Assembly: GCA_038030265.1 (NCBI GenBank)
Contig: CM075941.1
Location: forward strand, 58,381,952 to 58,445,951
Direction: 5' to 3'
From: Corythucha ciliata
Taxonomy: Eukaryota > Arthropoda > Insecta > Hemiptera > Tingidae
Length of the DNA: 64,000 nt
In this document: positions 34,645 to 46,580 of the stretch, one piece after another
Layout: every line of letters starts with the position of its first letter
How positions within the stretch are numbered: position 1 is the stretch's first letter
Program-made: the position numbers and the translations under genes
The notes under the pieces: generated by a model
Seen by the model: only the letters and a program-made list of their open reading frames with translations
The model's database searches: none
What the model was told of the DNA's origin: nothing

Positions 34645-35470
34645 TCAAGGTGTGAATATAGAAGTTTTGGCATTTTAAGTTTGCGACTGGTGAGTTTGCC
34701 ATTTTGCGAAGGTGAATTTGGCTATTTTTGGAGCATAAATTGTCAGATTAGACATTTTCAACGCAGGAATCGTCGACTCGTGATCGATTTGGCTGTTCGT
34801 CATCGTGAATCGTTAGTTTTGTTTTGTTTTTTTCAGGGCCTGAATAGTCAGCTTGCTTATTGTCAGGGGCACGAATCGTCAGATGATAATTTTCAAGGCA
34901 TGAATCGCCATTTTATCAATTTTCAGGGTGGATAAAGTCATTTTAGTCGTTTTTAGGGCGCAAATGGCCAGAACTGGTATTTTAAGCCGGTGAAACGTCT
35001 GTTGACTAAACTATCACTATCAGCGGTTGAATCGTCAGCTTAGAGTCGGTTAATTTAGCCATTTTTGGAGCCCCGAATCGTTAGTTTTAACATTTTTGAA
35101 CGCATTTAGTCAGTATTGCTAATTTCAAGTGGAAAATGGTTAGGTTACTATTTTGAGGCCGCGAAATGCTAGTTTACCTACTTTTAGGGCGTTAATTGTC
35201 AGTTTAGACACTTTCAAGGTGCAAATTGTCAGTTCTAACCATTTTTAGAGCATGATTGGTCAGTTTGGTGATTTCCTACGCGTGAATTGCCGCAGTTTCG
35301 CTAGTTTTAGGCTGTATCAATTGTCAGCTTAGTCATTTTCAAGCCACGAATCGTCAGTTTTGCTATTTTCAGTGTTATTTTCGCCATTTTGGGGTGCGGC
35401 ACGAATTTCTAATTTAGCCGTTTTACTCTAATAGTGGGAATAGCCAAGCAAGCCGTTTTTAGACTATACT
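34645..35470 (+). repeat. Family B 30-bp array
   Basis: Units follow CGAATCGTCAGTTT plus GCCATTTTTAGGGCG over about 0.8 kb, with spacing near 30 bp and some indels. Confidence 0.8.
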
Positions 35471-35961
35471 TTTAGTAGATATAGGAGCCTATGAATTCTC
35501 GCAAACGGAGGGCGACCCACCTTTCAGCCTTATAAGCACGAGAAGGAGCCTCAATTGTAGATATAGACAGCTCTGTGATGCCGAAAAAACAGACGAAATC
35601 GTCATCCTTGGTAAAACGTGGGGGTCAAGAGTTTGCCTCGATTGAACATTTCCAAGCGGCTGCGGAGGAAATTCCAATCATCGCGAGGAAACATTTTTGC
35701 GAAATTAGCCGCATCCACGAATTTGATAATTAATAGTCCAAATGCACGGTATTGGGTTTGGAAACATCCGCGTTTTTTGAGGCTAAATCGTCGAATTGAA
35801 TAACTAGAAATCAGTCATGGGTTAAAATTAGTGGTTTTCAGGTTTTTTGTCTTTTTTCTTTCTTTCTTTTCTTTCTTCTTTAGCAAGAATAAACCCAACT
35901 CCCAACCCTCACATCACCATTCTCTTAAAATTCGACTTCCTTATAGTGCTACCAAACTCAC
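35471..35961 (-). other. Intron just downstream of the unc5 exon
   Basis: On the coding strand this is the start of the intron after the Ig exon. It holds C-like fragments near 35600-35800 and a pyrimidine-rich CTTTCTTTC stretch at 35853-35881. It reaches the splice donor at 35956-35961. Confidence 0.6.
35956..35961 (-). promoter_or_regulatory. Splice donor of the unc5 exon
   Basis: Read on the minus strand the junction is TATACG|GTGAGT, a strong consensus donor. Cutting here leaves one base of a split codon, which fits the Val codon (G|TN) expected in the UNC-5 family after LTVY. Confidence 0.85.
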
Positions 35962-36240
35962 CGTATACAGTTAGAAGCGCCGGATCTGATACACGACGAG
36001 CCGCAATGTTTTCGGCGACGCACGTATAATTGGCCGTGTCTTGTAGGCGTGCCTGACTAACGAGAAGATGCCCCTCGGATGATATGATGATGTTCGTGTC
36101 GGACTCCAGTGGGAGGCCATTTCTCATCCAGTAGACTCGAGGCGATGGAACTCCCGAAGGTGCGTGACAGCGGAGTTCCGCCTGACGACCGACTTCGACG
36201 GACTGCGAGTAGGGTGGAGACTCGAAATTTTTCTTTAAAT
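35962..36240 (-). CDS. unc5: Netrin receptor UNC-5, second Ig domain exon
   Basis: UNC-5 proteins are single-pass membrane receptors for netrin that mediate repulsive axon guidance and cell migration. This 279-bp exon encodes one I-set Ig domain of about 93 residues. It has Cys25 (ELRC), Trp38 (VYWMRNG) and Cys74 in the diagnostic stretch RLQDTANYTCVAENIAARRV, which closely matches the second Ig domain of UNC-5 in insects and vertebrates. The segment begins after TTATTGCAG and ends at G|GTGAGT. Both junctions are phase 1, so the exon is symmetric, as is common for Ig domains. Neighbouring exons (first Ig upstream, thrombospondin type 1 repeats downstream) are not seen in the window, so both introns appear very long. 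The exon shows no stop or frameshift and is likely functional. Paralogue identity is uncertain. Confidence 0.87.
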
Positions 36241-36272
36241 CTGCAATAACAAAAAATAAGGAGGGAGGACGG
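36241..36272 (-). promoter_or_regulatory. Splice acceptor of the unc5 exon
   Basis: On the minus strand a pyrimidine-rich run (CCGTCCTCCCTCCTT, then a T run) precedes TTATTGCAG directly before the exon. This is a good acceptor and fixes the exon start at 36240. Confidence 0.82.
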
Positions 36273-38149
36273 TTAATTTTTAGAAAATAAAGTAATAACG
36301 GCGACATATGCGTGCGCTAACTATTTATGAGCCCTCTTTTACAAATAACAGCATGCTATAGTAATAAGTAGCGTAATGAATGCCAGTAAAGAGCATTCAA
36401 CTTGGAGGTCAGTAGACCGATTGCTTAAGTTCTCAATGAATGGAGAACACACGTGTGAACCTTGGGTCACAAAAGCTGTAAAAAAAAAAAAGAAAAAGAG
36501 GACCAGATGCCCCGTTCCTGAGAGCCTCCCCCGTGCGCTGTTTTAAAAAGGAATCTTCGAAAAAAAAAAAAGTGAATAGGTTCCTAAACGGCACTCGACA
36601 TTGTGCGCCTCATTAAGCCTCCAGAGGCTCTCGAAAAGCTTTGTGTAAACCCACTCAGTGGGCTACGTCACGTAATACAGTTCCAAGCGCCCCCCCCCAC
36701 CCCTCCTTCCTCATCCATAACAACACCACGAACCCTAACCAACTATCCTTTTCGGGATGAAAGGGTAATCACTTTAAGGGAGACCTCTCCTCCACTCTCT
36801 TCACCGTCACAGTCTATTGTTGCGTGCGGTTCGATACAAGGATAATTAGAAACATTATAGTGAACAGGGCAAGGGGCGTTGATAAAAGAGGGGTGGGATA
36901 AGGTTGTTCGCACTGGCACGAAAGATAGATCAATCACGATTTTGATCTCGTACTTATTGAAAACAACTGAGCCTCATGTACACCCTCCCACCCCTTTTTT
37001 GTACGGTTTAAATGGTTTTTTCTTAATCGAGATTTCACGCTCGTTATAGACCACACAAAAGAATTTTATTTGCGAGCGTATACGAGACGCCTGGGAACGG
37101 TATTTCTACTATCGGGCGATTCGACACGACACATTTTTAAACAATTACTATGAAAACAATAGCTTTGGAATCTTCTTTTATCGTTCAAGATAGTACGGAT
37201 GTTTCAATAAAAATAATGAGAAGAAAAATAATTGTGTTCCAACCAAGTCGAGCGTTGTGTCTTGTGCCTCAGCTATATCGCTCCTTTATTTTTTGTCTTC
37301 CTTCAGCCCCGAAGGTGAAACAAAAAAAAATTAGGCAGCTTATTTCTATTTAGCTTCGAGCTCTCATCGGTCATCGTTTCATTGCTCAATACTTTAACGT
37401 TTCTTAAAATTAGTTTCTCTTTATTCCTTTCTTTTAATTTAACTCTTCCCGTCAAGACAGGTGAAATAAAAATGATCTTCTGAAAACAAGGCCGTTTAAA
37501 CTAATTTTTTAAGCGAAACCACAAACACAGAAGAGCACGCGACAGGATACGAAATGAGAAAAACCCATCAAAAGGGCGGTGGAGGATGTTGTTTAGAAGG
37601 ACAAGCGGCGGCGACGGACAGATCCCCTTTATTGATGATTTGGGATAGCGACTAAAGACAATAGCTGGTGTCTCGACGCCCCAATCCATCAGCTCACGAA
37701 TACCGGGGACACCCAAAAGGGCGGTGTACACACCGATGATGATTTTTTTTTTCTATTCACTTCCTTTTTTTTTTTTTTTTTTTTCGTCTCGTTGTGGTGG
37801 CTTATCAGTTGGTGACACGCAGAAGAGTGTTGGGGGAACAATTTGTTTGATTGTTTCGAGCGGGGAATCTCTCGAGCCCTTTTTCATGCCTCCCCACTCC
37901 CCTCTACTATCACTCATCAAGCAAGGTCTTTGTTTACATGAAGACGGAAAGGTGGGACCGCGGGAGACTCTTTTGTTCAACTATAGGAAGGATAGAAAAT
38001 TAATAGAAACGTTTTCCACAACTTTCAGCCACGCTTATTGTTCTTAACACGGCCATAGGCTGCCATAGGCGCGATTCCAGCATGGAGAAAGGGCGCACTG
38101 GGCGTGTGAAAAACACATTCTGGGAAGCAAATTCAGTTATCTGAATTTA
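36273..38149 (-). other. Intron upstream of the unc5 Ig exon, unique part
   Basis: No further exon is recognisable. There are A runs near 36480 and 36560, a C run near 36691-36699 and a T run near 37768-37784. Intron identity follows from the flanking acceptor. Confidence 0.55.
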
Positions 38150-38600
38150 AATTTATTGGCTAACCAGCCCGAATACAGACCAAATTTCACTAATTTAGCT
38201 CTTTAAGGAATCAATTTCGTGGATTTGTCACAATAAGTGACAATTAAGTCAATTTTACTGATTTCGCACTTGAAGAAATCAATTGTACAGGTTTTCTTCT
38301 TCCAAAGCCCAAATTTTGCGGATTATTGGGACTCACAAAACCCAATTTCGCGGGTTAAAAATCCTGTTCCTCAGGACTGACTCCTTAAAAAGCCAATTTG
38401 TCCTGGTAGATCAACTCGAAAATTCAATTTCAAGGAAACGTGAGATTCATTCAACGCAATTTCACTGGTTTCGCTCCTTCAAAAACAAGCATTTCCACGG
38501 GTTTTACACTTCCAAAGTTCAAATTTTGCGTATTTGACACTTAAAGAACACAATTTCTCGGGTATATCCAATCAATAATCAATTCCGCCCTTGGTTTCTC
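38150..38600 (-). repeat. Family C array, minus orientation
   Basis: Plus-strand units such as AACCCAATTTCGCGGGTT and CAATTTCACTGGTTTCGCTC are the reverse complement of family C elsewhere. The block ends at an A run (38608-38625). Confidence 0.65.
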
Positions 38601-38784
38601 TTACAAAAAAAAAAAAAAAAAAGCTCTGAATCGGGAAATTGGCGACAAGAAAGGACTGCGGAGAACTCTAGCGTACCGTGACAGAAGCAAGGGGAGGGTG
38701 GACCGCCCCGGGCACCCCTTCGAATGGATGGAAAAGCATAAAGATGAAACGATTGGGATTTTTAAGTGCATAAAGAAGTAACCG

Positions 38785-38935
38785 AATGGCTAAACTCACT
38801 AGAGAAATTAAGAAAAACGCTGATTCGAAGCTGAAATTAGAATAATTGCTGAAATTAGCGACTGTTAATATTGAGAAAAAGCGCTAATTCACAGCTGAAA
38901 CTGAGAAAAGCGCTTATTCAAGGATAAAAACGCTG
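38785..38935 (+). repeat. Family A fragment
   Basis: Four or five plus-orientation units with GAGAAAAAGCGCTAATTCAC. Confidence 0.7.
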
Positions 38936-39344
38936 CGAATTATCGAACAATGCCTTATTATTTCGACTGTGCGTATATTATTCATCGATGTAGTCAAATC
39001 CGGCTTGAAATTACATAAAAATCGACACCCCACACCCCTATGATCCCAAATCCTTTGAAAATCCCCATTTTGGACCCGCTTTTGGCCCATAAAACCCCAG
39101 GGAGTTATTTGATCAAACTGATCAGATGTTAGGACCAACTAGACCCCAAATGGAGTCTATGTGCGAAAGAACGAGTTTTTTCGAGCAATCCTAGGGCAAG
39201 ATATGGCCCGGACGGCGGACGGACATTTTTTTTTTTATTGCAGATTTGGATTCTACGCACTTTGAAACGTAAAACTACAAATTTTGAGGGGGGTCACAAA
39301 TTTTTTTTTGCGATACGATTACAAAGACTTATTATTGAGAAATA
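38936..39344. other. Unique insert between family A blocks
   Basis: Sequence with no 30-bp period between two A blocks and no coding signature. Possibly an insertion. Confidence 0.4.
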
Positions 39345-41045
39345 ATAAGTCAAAAAAGAGAAAAAAGCGAATTTGCGTTTTAAAAAAGAGGCAACACGCT
39401 AATTCACGGCTAAAATTATGATAAAACGCTACAATTTAGCAGCTTTAAAACTTGAGAAAAAGCGCGAATTCACAGCTAAAAGTGAGAAACGCCAACTCAT
39501 GGATTCTCGTTGCATCATTAGGACTGAAATTAAGAAAAAGCGCTAAAATCGAAGGAGAACGCTAATTCACGCAGCTAAGGTATGAAAAATTGAGATTTTG
39601 AGGATGAAATCGTGTAAAAGCGCTGTAAAATTAAGAAATGAATTTATTCACGGCTAAAATTCAGGATAAAAAAAGGTTAATTCACAGCTGAAATTGTGAA
39701 ATTGAACTTCGGTATAATAAAATTGAGAAAAAGCGCTGATTTCAAGCGGCTAAAACTGCGAAAGAGCGTTAACTCGCGGGTAAAATGAAGAAAAATGTGA
39801 ATTCACGGGTAAAATAGAGAAAAACATGAATATAGCGTTTGAAATGGAGAAAAACGCTAACTCGCGGGTAAAATTTGGAAAACGCCAACTCGCGGATTGT
39901 GAAATAAAATTGAGAAAAAGTGCTAGATCAGGTGGCTAAAACTGGAAAACCGCTAATTCACGGGTAAAATTACAAAATGTGTTCATTCACGGCTAAAATT
40001 GAGGGTAAAAAAAGGTTAATTCACAGCTGAAATTGAGAAAACGTCAACTCGCAGATTCTTGGGGAACTTCGGTATAATAAAATTGAGAAAAAGCGCTGAT
40101 TTCAAGCGGCTAAAACTGCGAAAAAGCGCTAACTCGCGGGTAAAATAAAGAAAAATGTGAATTCACTGATAAAATAAAGAAAAACACGAGTATAGCGTTT
40201 GAAATGGAGAAAAATGCTAACTCGCGGGTAAAATTTGGAAAACGCCAACTCGCGGATTGAGGAATCAAATTGAGAAAAAGTGCTAGATCAGGCTGCTAAA
40301 AAGCGCTAATTCATAATAAAATTTAGAAAAACGTGAATTGGCGTTTGAAATGGAGAAAAACGCTAATTTGGGGATGAAATTTAGACAAAGCACTCAAACG
40401 CTACATTCTGTGCGGATTCTTGAGGCAACTTCATGTGGCTAATTCACGCCTCTGGGAGTTTATAATAAGCGCCGATTCGCGCAGCTAAAAAGTAGAAAAT
40501 TCGCCGATTCACTGCTAAACTCTGACGAAACGTCGGCACGCAACAATAAAATTGAATTTAATCGAGGCGTATACTGGACCATTTTTTCTTAAAAGTTGAG
40601 GGGAAAACGTTAATTCACAGCTGAAATTATGAAAACGCCAACTCGCGGATTCTTGAGACAAAACTTCAGGAGTGAAATTGAGAAAAAGCGCTAGATCAAG
40701 CGCCTAAACCGGTTAAAAAGCGCTAAAGCATGGATAATAAATAAAGAAAAACACATATTGATGTTTAAAATGGAGAAAAGCGCGCCCATTCAATGTTTAA
40801 ATTTAGAAAAATTGCTATAATTTGCGGATAAAATTGGGGAAAATCACTTAAACGCTACCTTCTTTGCGAATTACTGAGGCAACCTTATGGCTAATTCACG
40901 GGTAGGAGATTACAATAAGAGTCGACTCGCAGCTAAAACTGAGCAAAACGGTAATTCACAGCTGATATTGAGAAAACACAACTAGGTACGTGGTTTTCGG
41001 AGGCGATTTCGTGGCTAAAATTGAATAAAATAATGTTCTTCAACG
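39345..41045 (+). repeat. Family A array with a 360-bp higher-order repeat
   Basis: Units match CTAATTCACGGCTAAAATTG. A run of variant units starting AACTTCGGTATAATAAAATT at 39705 is repeated at 40065, exactly 360 bp later (12 units of 30 bp). High similarity continues through TTTGGAAAACGCCAACTCGC in both copies. A second longer-range echo has AAACGCTAC at 40396 and 40850 (454 bp). This shows local segmental duplication on top of the unit repeat. Confidence 0.88.
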
Positions 41046-42229
41046 CCACTAAAAAGTATAAGTAGAGACTAAAGGGCCACCTGGGAGATTTGTCCCGAGC
41101 CCCGGATAAGTGTAGTGTTGTTCAGCCACTGGCGCTGGAGTCGGTCCCGCGTCAACAATAATGCGTTTTTCTCCTGTCCAAAGTGGTTTTGGGTGCGGTT
41201 GAGAGGTGCATTACGCAGGTATTTTTTTGTTTTGGTAATCTGGGTGGAGAGGGATGATAAGTTATACATGAAATGCCACAATAGCCTGCCTCCAAAAAAC
41301 AAAATTGAAATATCCCGAATTCCCGATTCCGTGGTAGCTTTTTCAGCATAAAAAATTTTAAGTGGTGAATTCAAATCAGTAAAACGTGAGTTTTAAGCAC
41401 TATTTTACTGTGAAAGACTTGTCGAAACGAGTTTCCACCGTGGTCGGATTGTAGAGGACCAAAAAAAAAAAAGTAGACTTTCAGGATTAAAAGGAGCTAC
41501 ACGAAAATAATCGGATGAGAGAAAGCGAGAGAGTCTAAAAAAGATTTGAAAGAGAGATAGAAAGGATGAGACAAAGGACAATCAGACAAATCCATTTGAC
41601 TTCGAGCTTTAAATCCGTTAAGGACGAGAGTCGCATCCATCCTGGAAACGGAGAGAGAGAGAGAGAGAGAGAAAGTTAAAACCCCCGTTGGTTTGTTAAT
41701 GCTTGATTGAAACGTAAAGAGAGTTTTATTTGGTATTTGAATACTGATTACACGACACTGTCGACTGAAGGGGGGGGGGAGTTGTTTCCAGAGGAAACGG
41801 CTAGAAGTGATGATGCGGGTGAGGGGGTAATATTTGTCCGGTTTTGAAACCTAAAAGCTGAAAATGCACAGACGGTTCTATGCGGGATTTAGGTAAAACT
41901 TAACGAAATAAAAACAAAGAGGGTAGTTGGTCACAAACAAGAGTCACGAATTGTAAATATTGAGAGAATATTAAATACGAGGTAATTTCAGTTATTTATT
42001 TGACCACGTATCTCCAATTTTATTGATTAAACAAGAGGGCAAAACAAAAAATTGTACACCGGAAAATGAAAGCCACCAGGCAATGATTGTTTGTGATGCC
42101 CGTGATTTTCCTTTGCCTCTTAACCAGAATATTTGATAGGAGACTGCACGAGATTAATGGTCTGCTCACCCTCTGTACTCTGGTATTTTACTGATAAAAT
42201 CGACCAAAACGCGTTGTAGCGTTTTTCCA
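41046..42229. other. Unique sequence with (GA)n
   Basis: A possible hAT-like end reads CAGTGGCTGAAC on the minus strand near 41122-41133. A GA microsatellite lies at 41651-41672, then AT-rich sequence. No gene supported. Confidence 0.45.
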
Positions 42230-42890
42230 GATGTTAGGCTGCGAAATAACCCATCATGAATAGCACAAAATGCGATCTATACCTTAGTCCCAATCAGTCA
42301 TCAACGTCCAACCTCAGCAAAGGTCCTAGCGGCCAACCGCAGAAGAGACTCAATTACAAAATGCTCTCACCATAGTTATAACATCCAACCACATTCCACC
42401 ATAACGTCCGAGCCACAGCAAAAGTCCAAATCACGGTTAAAGCTCTAACCATGAAGAAGATATTGCGAGTCAGGTAAAATGGAAGAGAAAAATGGTCACG
42501 AAACTGCAAAGAATCCAAAGATTCAAGGCAAAAAAATATAAAGTGGGGGTTTTTAAGGACGAATAGCGTTGAAAATGTGAGTTTTGAGGCTAAATATTAG
42601 TGAAATTGCAAGTATAATATTATGCCAATTTGCTGATTGTTGTGGGCGAACAAATGAACGTCAAAAGAGAGCGCGAGTTGTTGGCATGGACCTAGAATAA
42701 TTTGTTTTTCTTTTTTTGCTGCGATTAGAGAATTATGGGGGCTCCAAATGTAATTTGTTCGATCAAAAACGCTGAAACAGGTCGGGTTGGGGATAAATAT
42801 TAGTTTTTTTTTAGTGAATTATTCGAGCTTTGAAGATTTAGCGATTGGAAACTTGGAATGACGCAATTTCACGAGTACCAACACTCCAAT
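42230..42890. repeat. Degenerate repeats: a TCCAACC-type and family C-like units
   Basis: Between 42290 and 42470 short motifs such as GTCCAACC, GTCCGAGCCACAGCAAA and GTCCAAATCACGG recur irregularly. From about 42520, C-like units with TTTTGAGGCTAAA and GCTTTGAAGATTTAGCGA follow. The periodicity is weak. Confidence 0.35.
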
Positions 42891-42892
42891 TT

Positions 42893-43515
42893 TGGGTTGG
42901 CAACCGTGGTGGATCCAAGGGAGAGGCCACAGGGGCCATGACCCCTCCCCTGGAGTATATGGCTCCACCCTTGGAGTCGCTAGGCCACAGGATATTATTT
43001 TTTATGGAAGCCGTACTCCCAGAACATTACAATCTCCTAATACAAAAGATGGAAAATCGCCGCATTAAACTTGAAAAAGGGGGAAAAATCGTCGTTTTTG
43101 ACCAAATTTCGTCCCCAACAACACCCGGAGAATAGAATTTGCACGAATCTCGACGAAATAATTTCAAAGATTTCGCCCCCAACGAAATAGCCAAACTACG
43201 ACTATTCCCCTCCATAAAAACGGCTAAGCCAACTATTCGCGACCTGAAAAAGCCTAAACAGATGATTCCTGCCCCGAAAAGCGTGAAATCGACAATTCGC
43301 ATGCAAAGAATGGCCAAACTGACCATTCGCGCCCTATAGGCTTGACGTGACTGTAAACGCCGTAAAAAAAATTAAAACTGGCGATTCGCGCTCTGAAAAT
43401 AACCAAACTGACTTTACGAGCCCTGAATTCGCGCACTCTGAAAATGCTTGAACAGGTGATTCCTGCCCTGAATGGATAAACATGCATTGTCTGCTGTAAA
43501 AATGTCCAAACCCGC
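42893..43515 (-). repeat. Family B array in minus orientation, collinear with 59375-59725
   Basis: It starts with element-end-like GTGGTGGATCCAAGGGAG at about 42907. Units are the reverse of family B (AAAATGGCCAAACTGAC-ATTCGCGC). The order of variant units (CAGATGATTCCTGCCCC at 43259, ACTTTACGAGCCCT, TGCATTGTCTGCTGTAAAAA at 43483) is the same as at 59435-59712. The two arrays are copies of one element. Confidence 0.85.
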
Positions 43516-43679
43516 CGATGGCTTTAGTAGGCGATTTTCAGGTCCTTATTAACCACCCTCAGGGGTCGTTGGCAATAGCCTATCGTGGCCCATGTGCGCA
43601 GTTCTTTTCTCTGAGCAAGTCTATACGTCCGAAATTAAGAAGCCAGAAGCCACGCTCTTTTCTAAGCTGTTCTGCGGGC
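43516..43679. other. Short spacer between B and A blocks
   Basis: Sequence without clear periodicity. Confidence 0.35.
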
Positions 43680-44015
43680 TACATTACTCGGCTAAACGTT
43701 TTGAAAAACTCTTATATTCCCGGCTAAAATTGAAAAAATGCGTCAATTCGAGGTTTCTGGATCCCACTACCTGGTCAAAATTTAGAAAAAAGCGCCGGTG
43801 TGAAGATCTAATCCGCGACTAAAAGTTTAGAAAAAGCGCTAATTCATATTTGAAAGTTGGACACATCGCTCATTTGCGGCAAAAATTGAGAAAAAGCGTC
43901 AACTATCCGCTAAAATTGAAATAAAACAACGCTAACTCACCGTTAAAATTAGGAAAAAGCTCTAGTTTGCTGCTAAAATTGAGAACAAGTGGTCATTAAG
44001 CGATCAGGTAAACAG
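43680..44015 (+). repeat. Family A array, short
   Basis: About ten plus-orientation units with GGCTAAAATTGA and GAGAAAAAGCG, wedged between two family B blocks of opposite orientation. Confidence 0.75.
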
Positions 44016-44369
44016 CCACATTGGGGTTGAAAGAGCTAAAGGCGTACAAATGTTTTTCGAAGCGCCAAATTGGTTCTTAAAAAGTGCTAAATCTCGAAAT
44101 TGTATTTTTTGGAGGAACCAAATCCTTGAATTCGGCAATTTGGGCAAACAAAGGATGATATGGGGGCCAAGAAAAGCGTAGAAGCCCCCCCCCCCCTAGG
44201 GGCCAAAAGCGTAGGGGCAAGAATGGCGTCAAGAATTTTTCTTGGGAGGGGTTTTCAAATTACAAAATTATTTGTATATAAAATGGTGATTTTTTTTATA
44301 GAAATGGGTGGGGTTGGGGGGGTCAATCAGTTCGTAAGATGGAGTCAATTCTGCGTCAATAGTCAATTC
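44016..44369. other. Spacer with C run and short duplication
   Basis: GGGGCCAAGAAAAGCGTAG and GGGGCCAAAAGCGTAGGGGC form a direct repeat either side of a C run (44187-44198). No gene. Confidence 0.45.
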
Positions 44370-45588
44370 ATCTTTTAAGGGCCCGAATAGCCAGTTTGGC
44401 AATTTTTTCGGTGCAGTATGGCACAAATCGTCATTTAAGCCATCTATACAAGGCGCGAATGATCAGTTCCGGTATTTCTAAGGCACGAATTGTCCGCAGT
44501 TTCACCGTTTTCAAGCCGCGTAGGATCAGTTTTTGGGGGGGGGGGGTGCCGATAGCCACTTTGAAGACGCACATAGTAGCCTCTGTAGGGCGCAAATGAT
44601 CTGTTTAGCTAATCTTTGGACCGTGAATTTGTGGTACGATTAGGCCATTTTTAGGACTTAAAGAGTCAGTTTTGCTATTTTTAGGGAACGAATCGTTAGT
44701 TTAGACATTTTCAGGGCACGAGGTTCAGTTTGGCCATTTTCCATGCTGGTTAATGGTTGATTTTGCATTTTCAGGACACGAATCATCCGTTTCGGACCTT
44801 TCAAAAGCGCGAATCTCACGGGCCGCTATACGGCGGTCAGTTTTGCTGTTTTTAGAGCGAGAAATTTCTATTTTTCTAAGCGCTAATGGTCAGTTTGGCC
44901 AATTTAAGGACAGGAATCGTCTGTTTAGGCATTTTCAAGGCGTGAATCGTCAGTTAAACTATTTTTAGAGCGCACAGAGTCAGTTTTACATCAGTGCTTG
45001 CATAGTCAGTTTGGCCAATTTTAGGGCGCGTAGTCTTGAAGCTTGACATTTATACATATAGGGCGTCAAACCAAGGCGATAGTGGTCAGTTAGGTGGCGA
45101 CTGGTCGATTTTGCCATTTTCAGGGCGCGAATCGTCAGTTATACTTTGCCCAAACATAGCAGCATAGGCGGGTTCAATTAGTCCCTTCTAGCCAATTAAG
45201 CACGAATCGTTATTTTGACCATTCTTGGCGCGCAAATGGTCTATTTTGCAGCTTTCAAGACAGGAATAATCTGTTAAGGCATTTCCAGGCCGCCTAGACT
45301 CATTTTTGGCCATTTTAGAGCGAGAACCGCCAATTTGGCTATTTTTAGGCTGCGTGAAGGCATTTTGGCGGTGATACAGAGTGGTAAATGCCAATTTTTA
45401 GGGCGCGAATAGACATTTTAAATGCAAGAATCGTCAGTTTTGCCATTTGGGGGCGCGATTATAGTCAGTTTAGCAGTTTTTAGGTAGTGAATTACTGTCC
45501 TGTCAAGCCATTTTTAGTCAGTTTAGCGAAGCACACAATCTCTCTAGTCCAAGCCCCCTCACTTGAGCAAATCCTGGATCCGCATCTG
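44370..45588 (+). repeat. Family B array ending in a hAT-like terminus
   Basis: About 1.2 kb of units with GCGAATCGTCAGTTT plus GCCATTTTCAGGGC, including a G run near 44536-44547. The right end, read on the minus strand, is CAGATGCGGATCCAGGATTT, a hAT-type terminus. Three further family B blocks end similarly (46337, 55903, 60539). Confidence 0.8.
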
Positions 45589-46337
45589 AGTACGAGTATG
45601 CCATTTTTAGAGCGTGTTTGATTTTTTTTTTTTTTTTTTTTAGCGCACGAATGTTAAATTTAGACATTGTGAAGGCTCATTTTGGCTATTTTTGACGCGC
45701 GAATGGTCATTTTTGCCATTCTCAGGTCAGGAATAATCTGTTTAGGCCTTTTTAAGGCGCGAATCGTCAGTTTATTGTTAAACTGACTTCTATGTGCCCT
45801 TGCTCTGGGGCACATAGAATCAGAGTTGCCGATTTTGTGGCTTGAATGCCCAGTCAAGCCATTTTTAGGGCGCGTAGAGTCAGTTTTGTCATTTATATAG
45901 GGCGTGAATAGTATACGTCAAGTCAAGGCGCGAAAACCGTCAGTTTGGCCAATTTTGGCGCGTGGGTGGTTGATTTCGCCATTTTTGGAACAGGAATCAT
46001 CTGCTCAGTGCACAAATTGCCAGTTGATCCAGTTTTATGACTCTTAAAAAAGTCAGCTTGGACAATTTTAGAGCGGGAATCACCAGCTTGGCTATTTTTA
46101 GCGCACTTATGTATAATCAGTTTTAGCCATTTTCAGGGCACGTGAAGTCACTTTGGCTGTTTTTATGGCTCAAATAGTTAGTTTTGCCATTTTGGGGCGC
46201 GAGTATAGTCAGTCTAGGATTCTGTATGGTTGGGGATAGCTAATTTAGCTAATTTTAGGCAGCAAATGGCTGCCAAGTCATCTTTAGTAGAATTTATCAA
46301 GCCCCTCTCTCTTGAACAAATCCTGAATCCATACCTG
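45589..46337 (+). repeat. Second family B array ending in a similar terminus
   Basis: The block repeats the organisation of the previous one on a smaller scale. It ends, on the minus strand, in CAGGTATGGATTCAGGATTT. Two such termini 749 bp apart in the same orientation indicate tandem or nested copies of one element. Confidence 0.75.
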
Positions 46338-46580
46338 GACAGTGGAATAGTTACTTAGCGGGACTAAATTGCTAAAAAACGAACTTTTAGGGTCATACAA
46401 ATCACGTTTTTGTTGTTTCTTTTGTTTGTTTGTTTTTTACTTTTTTACTTATTCATTTCATTTTATTTATTTCTTTGTTTTTTATTTTTATTTCTTAACT
46501 ATGGTGGGCTGAAGTACTCTGGGAGGGTTTCTGAACTCCAAAACCCTCCCCATGGGCACGCCACTGATTCATAACCCCAG
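46338..46580. other. hAT-like end and T-rich stretch
   Basis: T-rich sequence at about 46405-46497 is followed by CCATGGGCACGCCACTGA, which on the minus strand is CAGTGGCGTGCCCATGG, a common hAT terminus form. Its partner end is not identified. Confidence 0.45.

Noticed and set aside
41069..41374. Overlapping open frames on both strands near 41.1-41.4 kb
   Set aside because: No domain or codon pattern; sequence borders an A array and a possible element end.
43254..43487. Minus-strand frame with FFRARELG-like repeats, similar to one at 59391-59657
   Set aside because: The similarity is real but reflects collinear copies of a family B array; the peptide repeat follows from the 30-bp (10-codon) period.
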